A DNA stretch of 64,000 nucleotides, taken from NCBI GenBank assembly GCA_016219965.1, contig JACRJM010000004.1, positions 62,001 to 126,000 on the forward strand, written 5' to 3'. A program made the translations under genes and the position numbers. Every line of letters starts with the position of its first letter. Within the stretch, counting starts at the first letter, position 1. The DNA is from Candidatus Schekmanbacteria bacterium (GTDB taxonomy: Bacteria; Schekmanbacteria; GWA2-38-11; J061). Shown piece by piece: positions 35,113 through 45,629 of the stretch. Below the pieces are notes generated by a model. The model searched no databases, was not told the DNA's origin, and saw nothing but the letters and a program-made list of their open reading frames with translations.

Positions 35113-36690
35113 TTATAGTTTAACAACTGTGGCACTGAGAATGTTTGGAAGTTTCTCTATTTTTTCAACGATGTCCTTGGGAATGTCGTTGTCAACATTA
35201 ACTATTGATAATGCTTTTTCCCTTGGAGCGCTTCTTCCTAATATCATTCCGGCGATATTGATCCCGGCATCACCCATTATTGTACCTATCTTTCCTATGA
35301 CACCTGGTGTGTCGTAGTTTGAAAAGATAAGCATTGTCCCTGAAGCGGGTGCTTCAAGGTAATAGGAGTCAATTTTTACAATGCGCGGTATTTTCCCGTT
35401 AAAAATGGAACCTCCTACCGCATATTCCTTTTTATCTGTTTTGAGCTTAACAGTAATGAGGTTTGAGAAGTCATCAGAATGGCTGAGTGTGCTTGTAACT
35501 ATCTTTATGCCTCTTTCTTTTGCAAGAAGCAGGGAATTTACAGGATTAGCACTCTCATGTATTGGTTTTAAAACCCCCTGTACGATGCTTGCTGTCACAG
35601 GGTTAGTGTTTATCTCTGTCACATCCCCGCTGTATTCAACCGTGACCTCCTCGAACCTGCCGGTTGACAACTGCGATGCCATCAAGCCGATCTTTTCTCC
35701 AAGGTCGATGAATACATTAGTCTTTGCCGCGAACTGCGGCTCGATTGACGGGAAGTTAACTGCATTCCTTATGGTCCCGCTTACAAGGTAATCAACTATC
35801 TGGTGTGCTATGTCGAGTGCAACATTGGTCTGCGCTTCGACAGTTGACGCACCAAGGTGAGGTGTGCAGATTACTTTCGGATGATTTACGATGTTCCAGT
35901 CTGCAGGCGGTTCCTTTTCGAAAACATCAAAGGCAGCTCCCGCGACTATTCCTTCATTGATTGCATTAAGGAGGGCTGCCTCATCAACTATTCCGCCGCG
36001 GGCACAGTTAATTATGCGAACTCCTTTTTTTACCTTCTTAAGAGATTCTTTTCCTATGATATGTTTTGTAGCCTCTGTAAGCGGTGTGTGGATTGTTATG
36101 AAATCAGCTTCTTTCAATAGTTCATCAACGCTTACAAGCCTGACATTAAGTTTCTTGGCTGATTCCTCTGAGAGGTAAGGGTCGTAAACGACAACCCTCA
36201 TTTCAAGGCCGTTTGCCCTTGAAGCCACTATCGAACCTATTCTTCCCATCCCTATGATGCCCAATGTCTTGTTGTATAGTTCGACTCCCATGAACTTGGA
36301 TTTTTCCCATTTCCCCTCTTTCATAGACTGGCATGCAGCCGGGATGTCTCTTGCGAGGGACATCATCATTGAAAGCGCATGCTCTGCTGTGGTCACAGTG
36401 TTTCCGCCGGGAGTGTTCATTACAAGTATTCCCTTTGAAGTGGCTGCTTCGATGTCCACATTATCTACACCGATACCTGCGCGACCGATGACCTTCAGGT
36501 TGTCAGCTTTTTCTATTACTTCCTTTGTAACCCTTGTGCGGCTTCTTATCGCAAGGGCACTATATTTGCCGATTTCCTTTATCAGGTTTTCAGGGGATAT
36601 CTCCGGATCAAATACTACTTCAACTCCCTTTGCCGCATTGAATATCTCTAAAGCCTCTTTTGAGATTTTATCGCTGATTAAGACTTTCAT
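35113..36690 (-). CDS. serA: D-3-phosphoglycerate dehydrogenase with ASB and ACT domains
   Basis: A 525-residue long-type SerA that oxidises 3-phosphoglycerate to phosphohydroxypyruvate with NAD+. The NAD site is G-M-G-R-I-G near residue 150, with the active-site Arg in N-C-A-R-G-G, Glu in V-F-E-K-E-P-P and His in T-P-H-L-G-A-S-T. The C-terminal 200 residues include the intervening (ASB) domain and an ACT domain (I-F-S-N-Y-D-T-P-G-V-I-G), the usual site of serine feedback control. It lies between the aminotransferase and purA, 17 and 15 bases away. Confidence 0.97.
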   Translation of the reverse strand: MKVLISDKISKEALEIFNAAKGVEVVFDPEISPENLIKEIGKYSALAIRSRTRVTKEVIEKADNLKVIGRAGIGVDNVDIEAATSKGILVMNTPGGNTVTTAEHALSMMMSLARDIPAACQSMKEGKWEKSKFMGVELYNKTLGIIGMGRIGSIVASRANGLEMRVVVYDPYLSEESAKKLNVRLVSVDELLKEADFITIHTPLTEATKHIIGKESLKKVKKGVRIINCARGGIVDEAALLNAINEGIVAGAAFDVFEKEPPADWNIVNHPKVICTPHLGASTVEAQTNVALDIAHQIVDYLVSGTIRNAVNFPSIEPQFAAKTNVFIDLGEKIGLMASQLSTGRFEEVTVEYSGDVTEINTNPVTASIVQGVLKPIHESANPVNSLLLAKERGIKIVTSTLSHSDDFSNLITVKLKTDKKEYAVGGSIFNGKIPRIVKIDSYYLEAPASGTMLIFSNYDTPGVIGKIGTIMGDAGINIAGMILGRSAPREKALSIVNVDNDIPKDIVEKIEKLPNILSATVVKL

Positions 36691-36707
36691 CGTATGTTCC
36701 TTCCTCT

Positions 36708-37850
36708 TCAGTTTCCCAGTATTTCTAATGCTCTTTTTACCCCTTTGCCCAATTCAACAGGGTATCCGAGCTTCTTCAGCGTCATTTCCACTGCACTCAC
36801 AGCATTTATTACATCAAACTGGTCTGCATATCCAAGATGGGCGATTCTAAATATCTTTCCCTTAAGGCTGTCCTGTCCGCCTGCGATTGTCATCCTGTGC
36901 TGGTTACGTAATGTTTTTACTATGTCTCCTCCACTTACACCTTCCGGAGCATAGACTGCTGTTAAGGCATCGCTTGGGCTTTCAGGTGCAAGGAGTTTAA
37001 GCCCCAATGCTTTCATTGCCTCACGCGTTGCATGGGCAAGCTTAGCATGTCTTGCGAATACATTTTGCAGCCCTTCTTTCTTTATCTTCTCAATCACTGT
37101 ATGCAATCCCATTATAAGGGATACTGCAGGTGTATATGCTGTCTGGTTCTCAAGATGATTCTTCCGTTCCTTCTTCATGTCAAAGTAAAATTTAGGAAGT
37201 TTCGAAGTTTCATTTAATTTCCATGCTTTGTCGCTCATTGTTATGAAAGCAAGTCCCGGAGGAAGCATGAATGCCTTCTGTGAACCGGAAACAACGATAT
37301 CAAGACCCCACTCATCTGTTTTAATATCAAAAACGCCGAGCCCTGTGATTGCGTCAACTATGCAGATTGTATTGAGCTTTTTTGCAACAATCTTTCCTAT
37401 TGTCTCAACATCATGTCTTACGCCCGTTGAAGTTTCCGAAGCCTGGACGCAGACCGCCTTTATGTCAGGTTCTTTCTGAAGATGTTCTTCGACTACCTTA
37501 GGATCAACTGCTTTTCCCCATTCAACATTTATAATGGTGGTGTTTACGCCGTAGGCTTTGCAAATGTTCCCCCACCTTTCACCGAACTTTCCTCCATTTA
37601 TTATAAGTGCTTTGTCGCCTGCTGAAAGTGTGTTCACTATTGCAGATTCCATTGCACCTGTTCCGGAAGATGCGAGACATAAGACTTCGTTCTTTGTCTG
37701 AAAAATATATTTAAGGCCTTCGCGAACCTGACTAAAAAGCTCAACAAAGGCAGGTGCCCTGTGATGTATTATTGGCTCTGCCATTTTCAAAAGGACATCT
37801 GGCGGAACTTGAGTAGGTCCGGGAGCCAGCAGATAATCTTTGATAACCAT
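36708..37850 (-). CDS. Class V aminotransferase, likely serving serine synthesis
   Basis: A 380-residue PLP enzyme of the alanine-glyoxylate/serine-pyruvate group. The motif L-L-A-P-G-P-T-Q-V-P at the N-terminus and S-G-T-G-A-M-E-S near residue 75 are typical. The Schiff-base Lys is in V-S-G-S-Q-K-A-F-M-L-P-P-G. The neighbour serA is the step before a phosphohydroxypyruvate transaminase, and no SerC is seen here, so a phosphoserine transaminase role is inferred. The ATG at 37850 has a GGAGGT ribosome site ten bases upstream; a start at 37868 would include that site in the coding region. It heads the operon. Confidence 0.86.
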   Translation of the reverse strand: MVIKDYLLAPGPTQVPPDVLLKMAEPIIHHRAPAFVELFSQVREGLKYIFQTKNEVLCLASSGTGAMESAIVNTLSAGDKALIINGGKFGERWGNICKAYGVNTTIINVEWGKAVDPKVVEEHLQKEPDIKAVCVQASETSTGVRHDVETIGKIVAKKLNTICIVDAITGLGVFDIKTDEWGLDIVVSGSQKAFMLPPGLAFITMSDKAWKLNETSKLPKFYFDMKKERKNHLENQTAYTPAVSLIMGLHTVIEKIKKEGLQNVFARHAKLAHATREAMKALGLKLLAPESPSDALTAVYAPEGVSGGDIVKTLRNQHRMTIAGGQDSLKGKIFRIAHLGYADQFDVINAVSAVEMTLKKLGYPVELGKGVKRALEILGN

Positions 37851-38017
37851 AACGCCTTTTACCTCCATCGATTAGTGAGTTTAGAACAAATATAAATTAC
37901 CGGGGTCGGTTTCTCCCCCAAAATGTGGTTGGAAATTAGCAAAGGGGTAGCTTTGTGTCAAGGGAAAACAGGTTTTTTTTGACTTTAAAAGATATTGTTT
38001 TTTCTGGCAGATAGAGC

Positions 38018-38046
38018 TTGACAAAGAAATTTTCATTTGTTAAGAA
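38018..38046 (+). promoter_or_regulatory. Candidate promoter of the atp cluster
   Basis: TTGACA at 38018-38023 is followed after 17 bases by a weak -10-like TAAGAA (3 of 6 to consensus). It lies 33 bases before the first gene of the ATP synthase cluster. The preceding 150 bases (37869-38017), shared with the divergent aminotransferase operon, show nothing else clear. Confidence 0.4.
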
Positions 38047-38078
38047 ACACGCCATTTTTAAGCTGTCTCGGGGGAACA

Positions 38079-38462
38079 ATGTCTTTTTTTAAAAGCAAAG
38101 CTTTATATGTGTCTTTAGCCGGTCTGCTATTACTTTTTACAGTATTTGTTGTTTTTAATACTGCTATTGAAGGAATTGTATTATTAATTGGCGGATTCAT
38201 AGGAATTCTGAATATTAACCTGCTGACAAGGTGTATAGGAAACATAACAGGAAATAATATTCCGGGAAAAGGTAAAGCCCGTGTTTTCGTTGTTTCTGCT
38301 TTAAGGTTTGTGCTGGCAGGACTATTTCTTTTTGCGGCAGCAGGTATATCAAAATGGTGTATTATTACCGGATTTGTCGGGTATCTTTTCCCGACTTTTG
38401 TCATGATACTTTTCCCGCTTGGTAGCATTGAGGCAGCGGCAGAAGTTTGCGAAGGAAGGTAA
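38079..38462 (+). CDS. AtpI-like small membrane protein ahead of the ATP synthase genes
   Basis: A 127-residue protein with four hydrophobic segments (about 8-28, 31-55, 70-92 and 95-118). The position before atpF' and the small four-helix form match ATP synthase subunit I, which helps assemble the c-ring. Sequence similarity by eye is weak. GGGGA lies just ahead of the ATG at 38079; a longer reading frame from 38037 has no ribosome site. It stands 6 bases before the b' gene. The a and c subunit genes, normally nearby, are missing here. Confidence 0.5.
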   Translation: MSFFKSKALYVSLAGLLLLFTVFVVFNTAIEGIVLLIGGFIGILNINLLTRCIGNITGNNIPGKGKARVFVVSALRFVLAGLFLFAAAGISKWCIITGFVGYLFPTFVMILFPLGSIEAAAEVCEGR

Positions 38463-38468
38463 AAAGTT

Positions 38469-38888
38469 ATGTTAAAAATAGATTTCACTCTTTTTATTCT
38501 GGCCATCAACTTTGTAATACTCATGATAATACTCAACAAGAAACTTTTCCTTCCACTTGTGAGGATTATGGATGAGCGGGACAGCGACATTAAAGGGGCT
38601 TTTAGCAAGGCGGCGAAATTTAATGATGAAGCAGCCGGGAAAAATGAGTCTTTTGCGAATTCAGTAGCGGCTGAAAAGAGAAATAGCATACAGCAACAGG
38701 GGGAAAACCGAAAGCTCGCCTCTGTTTCAGCAACAGAAATAGTAAAAGCTGCACAGAAAGAGGCTGAAGATAAACTTTCCAGTGTAAGGGATAATCTCAG
38801 GCAGGAGAAGGAGCGTGCATCCAGAGATCTTGCCTTGCAGACCGAAGCATTGGCAAAGGATATTGCTGATAAAATACTTAAATCTTAG
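38469..38888 (+). CDS. atpF': ATP synthase subunit b'
   Basis: A 139-residue protein with one N-terminal membrane helix (F-T-L-F-I-L-A-I-N-F-V-I-L-M-I-I-L) followed by a charged, Ala/Lys/Glu-rich helix. This is the b/b' stator of F-type ATP synthase. The paired gene downstream is the second b-type subunit, so a heterodimeric stator is expected, as in photosynthetic and some delta-type bacteria. It contains F-L-P-L-V-R-I-M-D-E-R, the segment common near the membrane side of b-type subunits. Confidence 0.8.
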   Translation: MLKIDFTLFILAINFVILMIILNKKLFLPLVRIMDERDSDIKGAFSKAAKFNDEAAGKNESFANSVAAEKRNSIQQQGENRKLASVSATEIVKAAQKEAEDKLSSVRDNLRQEKERASRDLALQTEALAKDIADKILKS

Positions 38889-38897
38889 GGGATGAGT

Positions 38898-39488
38898 ATG
38901 AGTTCATTATCCGGACGAAGGAACTTGGCGGCTGTAATTGCATTTGCAGTGTTCCTGTGTTTTTCCTTCAGTATTGCTTATGCGGCTGAAGAGGGAGAGC
39001 ATGCCGGGATAGACATATCTAAGGAAGTCTTTAAATGGATTAATTTTCTTATACTTGCGGGAGCTCTTTTTTTTATCCTGAAGAAAACTGTAAAAGAATT
39101 TTTTGAGATGCGCATAGAGAATATAAAGAAATCGCTTGATGAGAGCAGGAAGGCTGAAGAAGAGGCATCAGTCAAATTAAAGGATGCAGAAAGAAAACTT
39201 TCAGCGTTATCTTCAGAGATTGAACAGATAAAGAGAAATACGGCAAAGCTTATTGAAGATGAGAAGAACAGGATAATAAAAGAGTCCGGCGACAAGGCAC
39301 AGCGGATAATAGCGCAGAATGAGAAAAACATACGGTATGAGTATGAGAATTCTCTTAAAGAACTTAAAAGCGAGATGGTAAAAAATGCCGCAAAAATGGC
39401 TGAAGCGATACTTACGGAGAAAGTTTCAACTGAAGAGAGAAAACGCGTTTTTAATAAATATCTCTCTATGCTTGGAGGGATAAATTGA
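38898..39488 (+). CDS. atpF: ATP synthase subunit b
   Basis: A 196-residue stator subunit. An N-terminal signal-like stretch (L-A-A-V-I-A-F-A-V-F-L-C-F-S-F-S) is followed by the main membrane helix near 45-65 (W-I-N-F-L-I-L-A-G-A-L-F-F-I-L) and a long charged coiled coil. The signal-like extension is a trait of one b-subunit type in some phyla. AGGGG lies six bases before the ATG at 38898; the ATG at 38892 has too short a spacer. The end overlaps atpH by 4 bases. Confidence 0.88.
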   Translation: MSSLSGRRNLAAVIAFAVFLCFSFSIAYAAEEGEHAGIDISKEVFKWINFLILAGALFFILKKTVKEFFEMRIENIKKSLDESRKAEEEASVKLKDAERKLSALSSEIEQIKRNTAKLIEDEKNRIIKESGDKAQRIIAQNEKNIRYEYENSLKELKSEMVKNAAKMAEAILTEKVSTEERKRVFNKYLSMLGGIN

Positions 39489-40024
39489 TAAAGACCGCCA
39501 CAGCAAGGAAATTTGCAAGAAGCTTAATCGAAGTTATCGAGAAAGAGGCTGACCTTGAAACGATTTACAGTGAGCTTGTTGCTCTTTCTGATCTGTTGCT
39601 CGGTTCTTCGGAGGCATTGAATTTCTTTTCAAATCCGGGTGTTCCGGCTGAAAGAAAAGAATTTGCAATGACAGAGATAACAGGAAAGATGGGATGCTCT
39701 GCTGTGACTAAGAGCTTTATGTTTGTACTCTTAAAGAAGAGATGCATAGGGCTTCTCAAAGAAATAACTGTGCAGTTTCTGTTGTCCATTGATGACGTGA
39801 AAAACCGGGTGAGGGGAAGCGTAACTGTGGCAGAGCCGCTTGACAGCGGGGAATATGCGCTCCTTCAGAAAAAACTTTCAGAAATAACACGCAAGGAAGT
39901 CGTTGTAAGCGTTGATGTTGACCCTTCGATCATAGGAGGTGTCATAACAAAGATCGGCAGCCTTGTAATAGACGGCAGCATAAAGAACCAGATAAAGCTT
40001 GTTCAGGAAAAATTATTAAACTGA
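39485..40024 (+). CDS. atpH: ATP synthase subunit delta
   Basis: A 179-residue stator subunit that ties b-subunits to the top of the alpha-beta head. The pattern A-R-K-F-A-R-S-L-I-E near the N-terminus and, at the C-terminus, V-D-P-S-I-I-G-G-V-I-T-K-I-G...D-G-S-I-K-N-Q, is the family signature. It begins at a TTG that overlaps the atpF stop by 4 bases, after GGAGGG. The TTG start suggests weaker, coupled translation. Confidence 0.93.
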   Translation: MIKTATARKFARSLIEVIEKEADLETIYSELVALSDLLLGSSEALNFFSNPGVPAERKEFAMTEITGKMGCSAVTKSFMFVLLKKRCIGLLKEITVQFLLSIDDVKNRVRGSVTVAEPLDSGEYALLQKKLSEITRKEVVVSVDVDPSIIGGVITKIGSLVIDGSIKNQIKLVQEKLLN

Positions 40025-40063
40025 TTCAGGCTCATATAAGTTCAGGAAAGGAGAGATACAAAG

Positions 40064-41584
40064 ATGCAAATCAGACCGGCAGAAATAAGCGAAATAATTA
40101 AGAAGCAGATTTCCGGCTATGAGAGTTCTCTGGAGGTTAATGAGGTTGGCTCTGTGATGATGGTTGGAGACGGGATTGCCCGCATATATGGCCTTGAAAA
40201 GGTCATGTACGGCGAGCTTCTTGAATTCCCTCACGGAGTTTTCGGGATGGCTCTTAACCTTGAAGAAGATAACGTCGGAGCTGTCATATTCGGAGCAGGC
40301 GAACATATAAAGGAAGGGGATACCGTAAAGCGAACGAAGAGAATCATAGAAGTGCCGGTCGGAGAGAGTCTCATAGGAAGGGTTGTAAATGCTCTTGGCC
40401 AGCCTATTGACGGGAAAGGACCGATAGACTCAAAAGAGTTTAGTCCCCTTGAAAGAATTGCTCCCGGAGTTGTTGACAGGCAGCCGGTTAAAGAACCTCT
40501 ACAGACAGGTATTAAAGCCATAGACTCCATGATTCCCATAGGAAGAGGGCAGAGGGAACTTATAATAGGTGACAGACAGACGGGAAAGACTGCTGTTGCG
40601 CTCGATACAATAATAAACCAGAAGGGCAAGAATGTTATCTGTATTTATGTTGCGACAGGACAGAAGAAATCAACCATAGCTCAGGTTGTTAAGACACTTG
40701 AAGAATACGGCGCAATGGAGTTTACAATAATTGTAGTAGCATCAGCTTCCGAGCCTGCGCCGATGCAGTATATATCTCCATATGCAGGCTGTGCTATGGG
40801 AGAATATTTCAGGGATAAGGGAGGCCATGCGCTGGTAATATACGATGATCTCTCAAAACAGGCAGCAGCTTACCGTCAGCTCTCTCTCCTCCTCAGAAGA
40901 CCTCCTGGACGTGAAGCATATCCGGGCGATGTTTTTTATCTCCACTCAAGGCTTCTTGAAAGGGCAGCAAAACTTAATAATTCTCTCGGAGGAGGCTCCC
41001 TTACTGCTCTTCCGATCATTGAGACTCAGGCAGGAGACGTTTCCGCTTACATACCGACAAATGTTATTTCCATCACAGACGGGCAGATATACCTCGAGAC
41101 AGACCTTTTCTATTCAGGTATCAGACCGGCAATCAACGTAGGACTCTCAGTATCCCGAGTCGGTGGAAGTGCGCAGACAAAAGCAATGAAACAGGTTGCC
41201 GGAAGGCTGAGGCTGGATCTTGCACAGTATAGAGAAATGGCGGCTTTTGCCCAGTTTGGAAGCGAGCTCGACAAAGCAACTCAGGCGCAGCTCGCAAAAG
41301 GAGGAAGAATGGTTGAACTTCTGAAACAGGGACAATATGTTCCGGTTTCAGTTGGAAAACAGATAATAGTTCTTTTCTCAGGTATCAATGCCTTCCTTGA
41401 TGATATTCCTATTGAAGAGTGCAAGAGATTTGAATCTGAGATGTTGCAATTCATAGATGGTAACCACCCGGGAATTATTGAGGAAATCGAGACGAAAAAA
41501 GAGATTACTAAAGAAACAGATGAAAAGCTTCGCGGGATCATCAAGGAATTTAAGGACAGCTTTGTTCAGACTGTTCGTAAATAA
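40064..41584 (+). CDS. atpA: ATP synthase subunit alpha
   Basis: A 506-residue non-catalytic nucleotide-binding subunit of F1. The P-loop is G-D-R-Q-T-G-K-T near residue 170, with [14 protein letters not shown] and the alpha signature [17 protein letters not shown] near 350-370, which holds the arginine finger. Length is typical (500-510). An AAGGAG ribosome site precedes it. It is followed by gamma after 18 bases. Confidence 0.98.
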   Translation: MQIRPAEISEIIKKQISGYESSLEVNEVGSVMMVGDGIARIYGLEKVMYGELLEFPHGVFGMALNLEEDNVGAVIFGAGEHIKEGDTVKRTKRIIEVPVGESLIGRVVNALGQPIDGKGPIDSKEFSPLERIAPGVVDRQPVKEPLQTGIKAIDSMIPIGRGQRELIIGDRQTGKTAVALDTIINQKGKNVICIYVATGQKKSTIAQVVKTLEEYGAMEFTIIVVASASEPAPMQYISPYAGCAMGEYFRDKGGHALVIYDDLSKQAAAYRQLSLLLRRPPGREAYPGDVFYLHSRLLERAAKLNNSLGGGSLTALPIIETQAGDVSAYIPTNVISITDGQIYLETDLFYSGIRPAINVGLSVSRVGGSAQTKAMKQVAGRLRLDLAQYREMAAFAQFGSELDKATQAQLAKGGRMVELLKQGQYVPVSVGKQIIVLFSGINAFLDDIPIEECKRFESEMLQFIDGNHPGIIEEIETKKEITKETDEKLRGIIKEFKDSFVQTVRK

Positions 41585-41602
41585 AAATCAAGAGAGCTTT
41601 AA

Positions 41603-42466
41603 ATGCCAAGCCTAAGAGATATAAAAAGAAGAATAGTAAGTGTAAAGAAAACTGAACAGATAACAAAAGCCATGAAAATGGTTTCTGCCGCCAAGTTCAG
41701 ACGCGCACAGGAGCGGATAATAGCAGCACGCCCCTATGGCAGAAGCATTGAAAAGGTTTTGCAGAGCCTTGTGATGAGGGCGGGCGGTGAGGATGTCCAT
41801 CCGCTTCTTCGCCGCGGTGAGCCCGGTACTATCGAGCTTATTGTGATAACTGGAGACAAAGGGCTTTGCGGCGGTTTTAATAACAATGTTATCAAAGCAG
41901 CGAACGCGTTCATTAAAGAGAATCCCGAAAGCAACATAAACATGACTCTTGTGGGCAAAAAATGCAAAGAGTTCTTCTCGAAGAGGAAACTTTCTGTAAG
42001 AAATATTTACTCTGATTTTTTTAACACTTTGGGATATGAGCATGCAGTGAGGATTGCCAGAGAGGTTATTAAGAATTATTCGGAAGATGAGATAGAAAAA
42101 GTTGTGATGATATATAATGAATTTAAATCTGCTATGACGCAGAATGTTTTGGTGAAACAGATTCTTCCCATTGAACCGGCAGAGACAGGGAAAGCTGAAG
42201 ACGGGATTGATTTCATATATGAGCCGTCGAGGGAAAAGATATTCGACCAGTTACTTCCCCGGTCAATTGAGGTTATCATCTATAATGCGCTCCTTGAATC
42301 TCTTGCTGCCGAACAAGCTGCAAGGATGGCTGCCATGGAAAATGCATCGCAAAACGCGGGCGATATGATATCGAGTCTTACTCTTAAATATAATAAGGCA
42401 AGACAGGCTGCCATAACTAAAGAACTCCTTGAGATTGTTGCCGGAGCTGAGGCACTTAAAGGATAA
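41603..42466 (+). CDS. atpG: ATP synthase subunit gamma
   Basis: A 287-residue central-stalk subunit. Start M-P-S-L-R-D-I-K-R-R-I and segment K-A-M-K-M-V-S-A-A-K-F-R-R-A-Q belong to the N-terminal helix; the C-terminal helix A-M-E-N-A-S-Q-N-A-G-D-M-I-S-S-L is the family signature. It rotates inside the alpha-beta ring. Length is normal. It lies between alpha and beta, the standard order. Confidence 0.97.
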   Translation: MPSLRDIKRRIVSVKKTEQITKAMKMVSAAKFRRAQERIIAARPYGRSIEKVLQSLVMRAGGEDVHPLLRRGEPGTIELIVITGDKGLCGGFNNNVIKAANAFIKENPESNINMTLVGKKCKEFFSKRKLSVRNIYSDFFNTLGYEHAVRIAREVIKNYSEDEIEKVVMIYNEFKSAMTQNVLVKQILPIEPAETGKAEDGIDFIYEPSREKIFDQLLPRSIEVIIYNALLESLAAEQAARMAAMENASQNAGDMISSLTLKYNKARQAAITKELLEIVAGAEALKG

Positions 42467-42480
42467 ATATAAACATTTAA

Positions 42481-43923
<1,443 letters not shown>

Positions 43924-43929
43924 TGTGAT

Positions 43930-44343
43930 ATGGCAGATACAATTTTTCTTGAAATAGTAACACCTGACAGGATGCTTGTAAGCGAAGAGGTAAAGGATAT
44001 TTGCGCTCCGGGAATAGAGGGGGAATTTGGTGTTTTGCCTGAACACACGCCATTCCTTTCAATTTTAAAATCCGGCCTTATAAGCTTTAAGACCCCGCAA
44101 AATGAAGTAAAATATTTGAATGTTAGCTGGGGCTACGCTGAGGTAAGGAGCGATAGGGTTATCATTTTAGCTGAGGCTGCTGAACGACCTGAAGAGATTG
44201 ATCTTGATCGTGCAATGTCAGCGAAAAAGCGCGCTGAAGACAGACTAAGTAAGGGTTCTGAGGATATTGATGTAGAGAGAGCTCAATTGGCTCTGGCTCG
44301 TGCACTTGCAAGAATAGATATTGCCTCAAAATATATAAAGTGA
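43930..44343 (+). CDS. atpC: ATP synthase subunit epsilon
   Basis: A 137-residue central-stalk subunit with a beta-sandwich domain (F-L-E-I-V-T-P-D-R-M-L...P-G-I-E-G-E-F-G-V-L-P-E-H-T-P-F-L-S) and a helical C-terminal hairpin (about 90-137). It can inhibit ATP hydrolysis in some bacteria. It ends the ATP synthase cluster. No clear terminator follows, and the next gene, the first of the convergent SdrD_B-like trio, ends 31 bases further. Confidence 0.95.
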   Translation: MADTIFLEIVTPDRMLVSEEVKDICAPGIEGEFGVLPEHTPFLSILKSGLISFKTPQNEVKYLNVSWGYAEVRSDRVIILAEAAERPEEIDLDRAMSAKKRAEDRLSKGSEDIDVERAQLALARALARIDIASKYIK

Positions 44344-44374
44344 TTCAAGCTTCTATTAATTAGTCTTTGCCGCT

Positions 44375-44776
44375 TTATTCGTGACAGCATCCACCCGGGG
44401 GACTTATAAATTTTTTACTGTCACCAAAATGTTGACCGTCTACATCTTTGTTTTTTATCTTGATAACTCGTACGTTCGGAGTAGTACTGCAATAACCCGC
44501 AGGATCAGTTTCAGTTACTGTATAAGTCTTTGGTTTTAAGTTTTTAAATTTATATTTACCTGAACTGTTGGTTGCCGTTACTAATCCCCCTGGTTCCAAA
44601 GTAACAGTAACTCCCTGGATACCTGGATCACTGCCATTCCTATTCCCATTACAGTTTTTATCATTAAATACTATACCTTCAATTTGAAAATCCTTATCCT
44701 TTGAGAATGAATGGTATGGTATGGCCATAAGAAAAAATAAACAAAATATTAACGAACAAACTACTTTTATTTTCAC
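44375..44776 (-). CDS. Small secreted SdrD_B-like protein, copy 1
   Basis: A 133-residue protein with an N-terminal signal peptide (V-C-S-L-I-F-C-L-F-F-L-M-A). A single SdrD_B/Cna-B-like beta-sandwich follows (about 33-115): G-I-V-F-N-D-K-N-C-N-G-N-R, G-V-T-V-T-L-E-P-G-G and Y-T-V-T-E-T-D-P-A-G-Y-C-S-T-T-P-N. It ends F-I-S-P-P-G-G-C-C-H-E. Two paired Cys and a terminal CC are shared by all three copies. Adhesins use arrays of such domains; a single-domain secreted form is unusual. Start is GTG with an AGGAG site. A TTGACA -35-like box at 44851-44856 (minus strand) may serve it. Confidence 0.7.
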   Translation of the reverse strand: MKIKVVCSLIFCLFFLMAIPYHSFSKDKDFQIEGIVFNDKNCNGNRNGSDPGIQGVTVTLEPGGLVTATNSSGKYKFKNLKPKTYTVTETDPAGYCSTTPNVRVIKIKNKDVDGQHFGDSKKFISPPGGCCHE

Positions 44777-44914
44777 TTGTCTTCTCCTGCTAAGTTGTAA
44801 TTCAGTCCATTGGTCCTTCTACAATCTCTCTTTATTTAGGATTCTAAAATTGTCAAGGACGCTCAAATACTGATTTAATATGATGAGTGTGGGCGTGTTA
44901 GAGGTAAAACAAAT

Positions 44915-44948
44915 AAAAAAGCCCTCAAATTTAAATGAGGGCTTTTTT
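44915..44948 (-). terminator. Rho-independent terminator after SdrD_B-like copy 2
   Basis: A 7-bp GC-rich stem (GCCCTCA at 44921-44927 with TGAGGGC at 44936-44942) is flanked by A6 and T6, so it can work in either direction. It lies 22 bases after the stop of copy 2 on the minus strand. Confidence 0.85.
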
Positions 44949-44969
44949 CAGGTAATGTAATTTGACTTA

Positions 44970-45371
44970 TTAATACACTTCCTGTGGGCAACAACTGCTG
45001 TTTGGAGGGCTGACAAACTGATTGCTGTCTCCAAAATTCTGCAGCAGAATATCCTTACCTTTTACTTTTACGGTACGGATATTTGGTGAAGTACTGCAAT
45101 AACCTGCTGGGTCAGTTTCTGTTATAGTATAAGTTCCGGGTAGAACACCTGTAAACATGTAGTGTCCTAAACTGTTTGTTGTTGTTGTAATCCCACTCGG
45201 GGTTAATGTTATAGTAACTCCGGGGATCCCTGAGTCTCCTGCATTTCGAACACCGTTGCAATTCGTGTCATTATATACAAATCCACCTATGATAAATGCA
45301 AAAGAGAAGGATGGTATAGCCAGGCAAAAAACAAAGAATAACTTCAATATTAAAGCATTTTTTATCTTCAT
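44970..45371 (-). CDS. Small secreted SdrD_B-like protein, copy 2
   Basis: A 133-residue paralogue of its two neighbours. Signal peptide (L-F-F-V-F-C-L-A-I-P-S-F-S-F-A) is followed by G-F-V-Y-N-D-T-N-C-N-G-V-R, G-V-T-I-T-L-T-P-S-G and Y-T-I-T-E-T-D-P-A-G-Y-C-S-T-S-P-N. It ends in F-V-S-P-P-N-S-S-C-C-P-Q-E-V-Y, so the CC pair is kept although the Gly pair is lost. GGGGAG lies before the ATG. It is in its own unit: a terminator follows, and a TTGACA box at 45514-45519 (minus strand) is upstream. Function unknown. Confidence 0.7.
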   Translation of the reverse strand: MKIKNALILKLFFVFCLAIPSFSFAFIIGGFVYNDTNCNGVRNAGDSGIPGVTITLTPSGITTTTNSLGHYMFTGVLPGTYTITETDPAGYCSTSPNIRTVKVKGKDILLQNFGDSNQFVSPPNSSCCPQEVY

Positions 45372-45561
45372 TTAATATCTCCCCTTAAAAACATAAAATT
45401 ATATATCTTTACTTATTCCTTTTCACTTGCAACTCATAGATAAAATGAATGCTTTTAGCTATTCCCATAATTGCTATAAAATTAAACATAAAGTTATTTT
45501 TAATAATTAGATTTGTCAAGAATCTTCAAATCTATATAGATATATTTTCAAATTATTATTC

Positions 45562-45602
45562 AAAAAAAAGACTGACATAAAATTTATGTCAGTCTTTTTT
45601 TT
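45562..45602 (-). terminator. Rho-independent terminator after SdrD_B-like copy 3
   Basis: A long A-tract/stem/T-tract hairpin: the stem arms GACTGACATAA and TTATGTCAGTC are perfect, with A8 and T8-9 flanks. It lies 27 bases after the stop of copy 3. It is probably active in both directions. Confidence 0.9.
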
Positions 45603-45629
45603 ATTGAATTATATAAAACATATTTATTT

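Noticed and set aside
37841-37868. Longer start of the class V aminotransferase at 37868
   Set aside because: The GGAGGT ribosome site lies within that stretch and serves the ATG at 37850.
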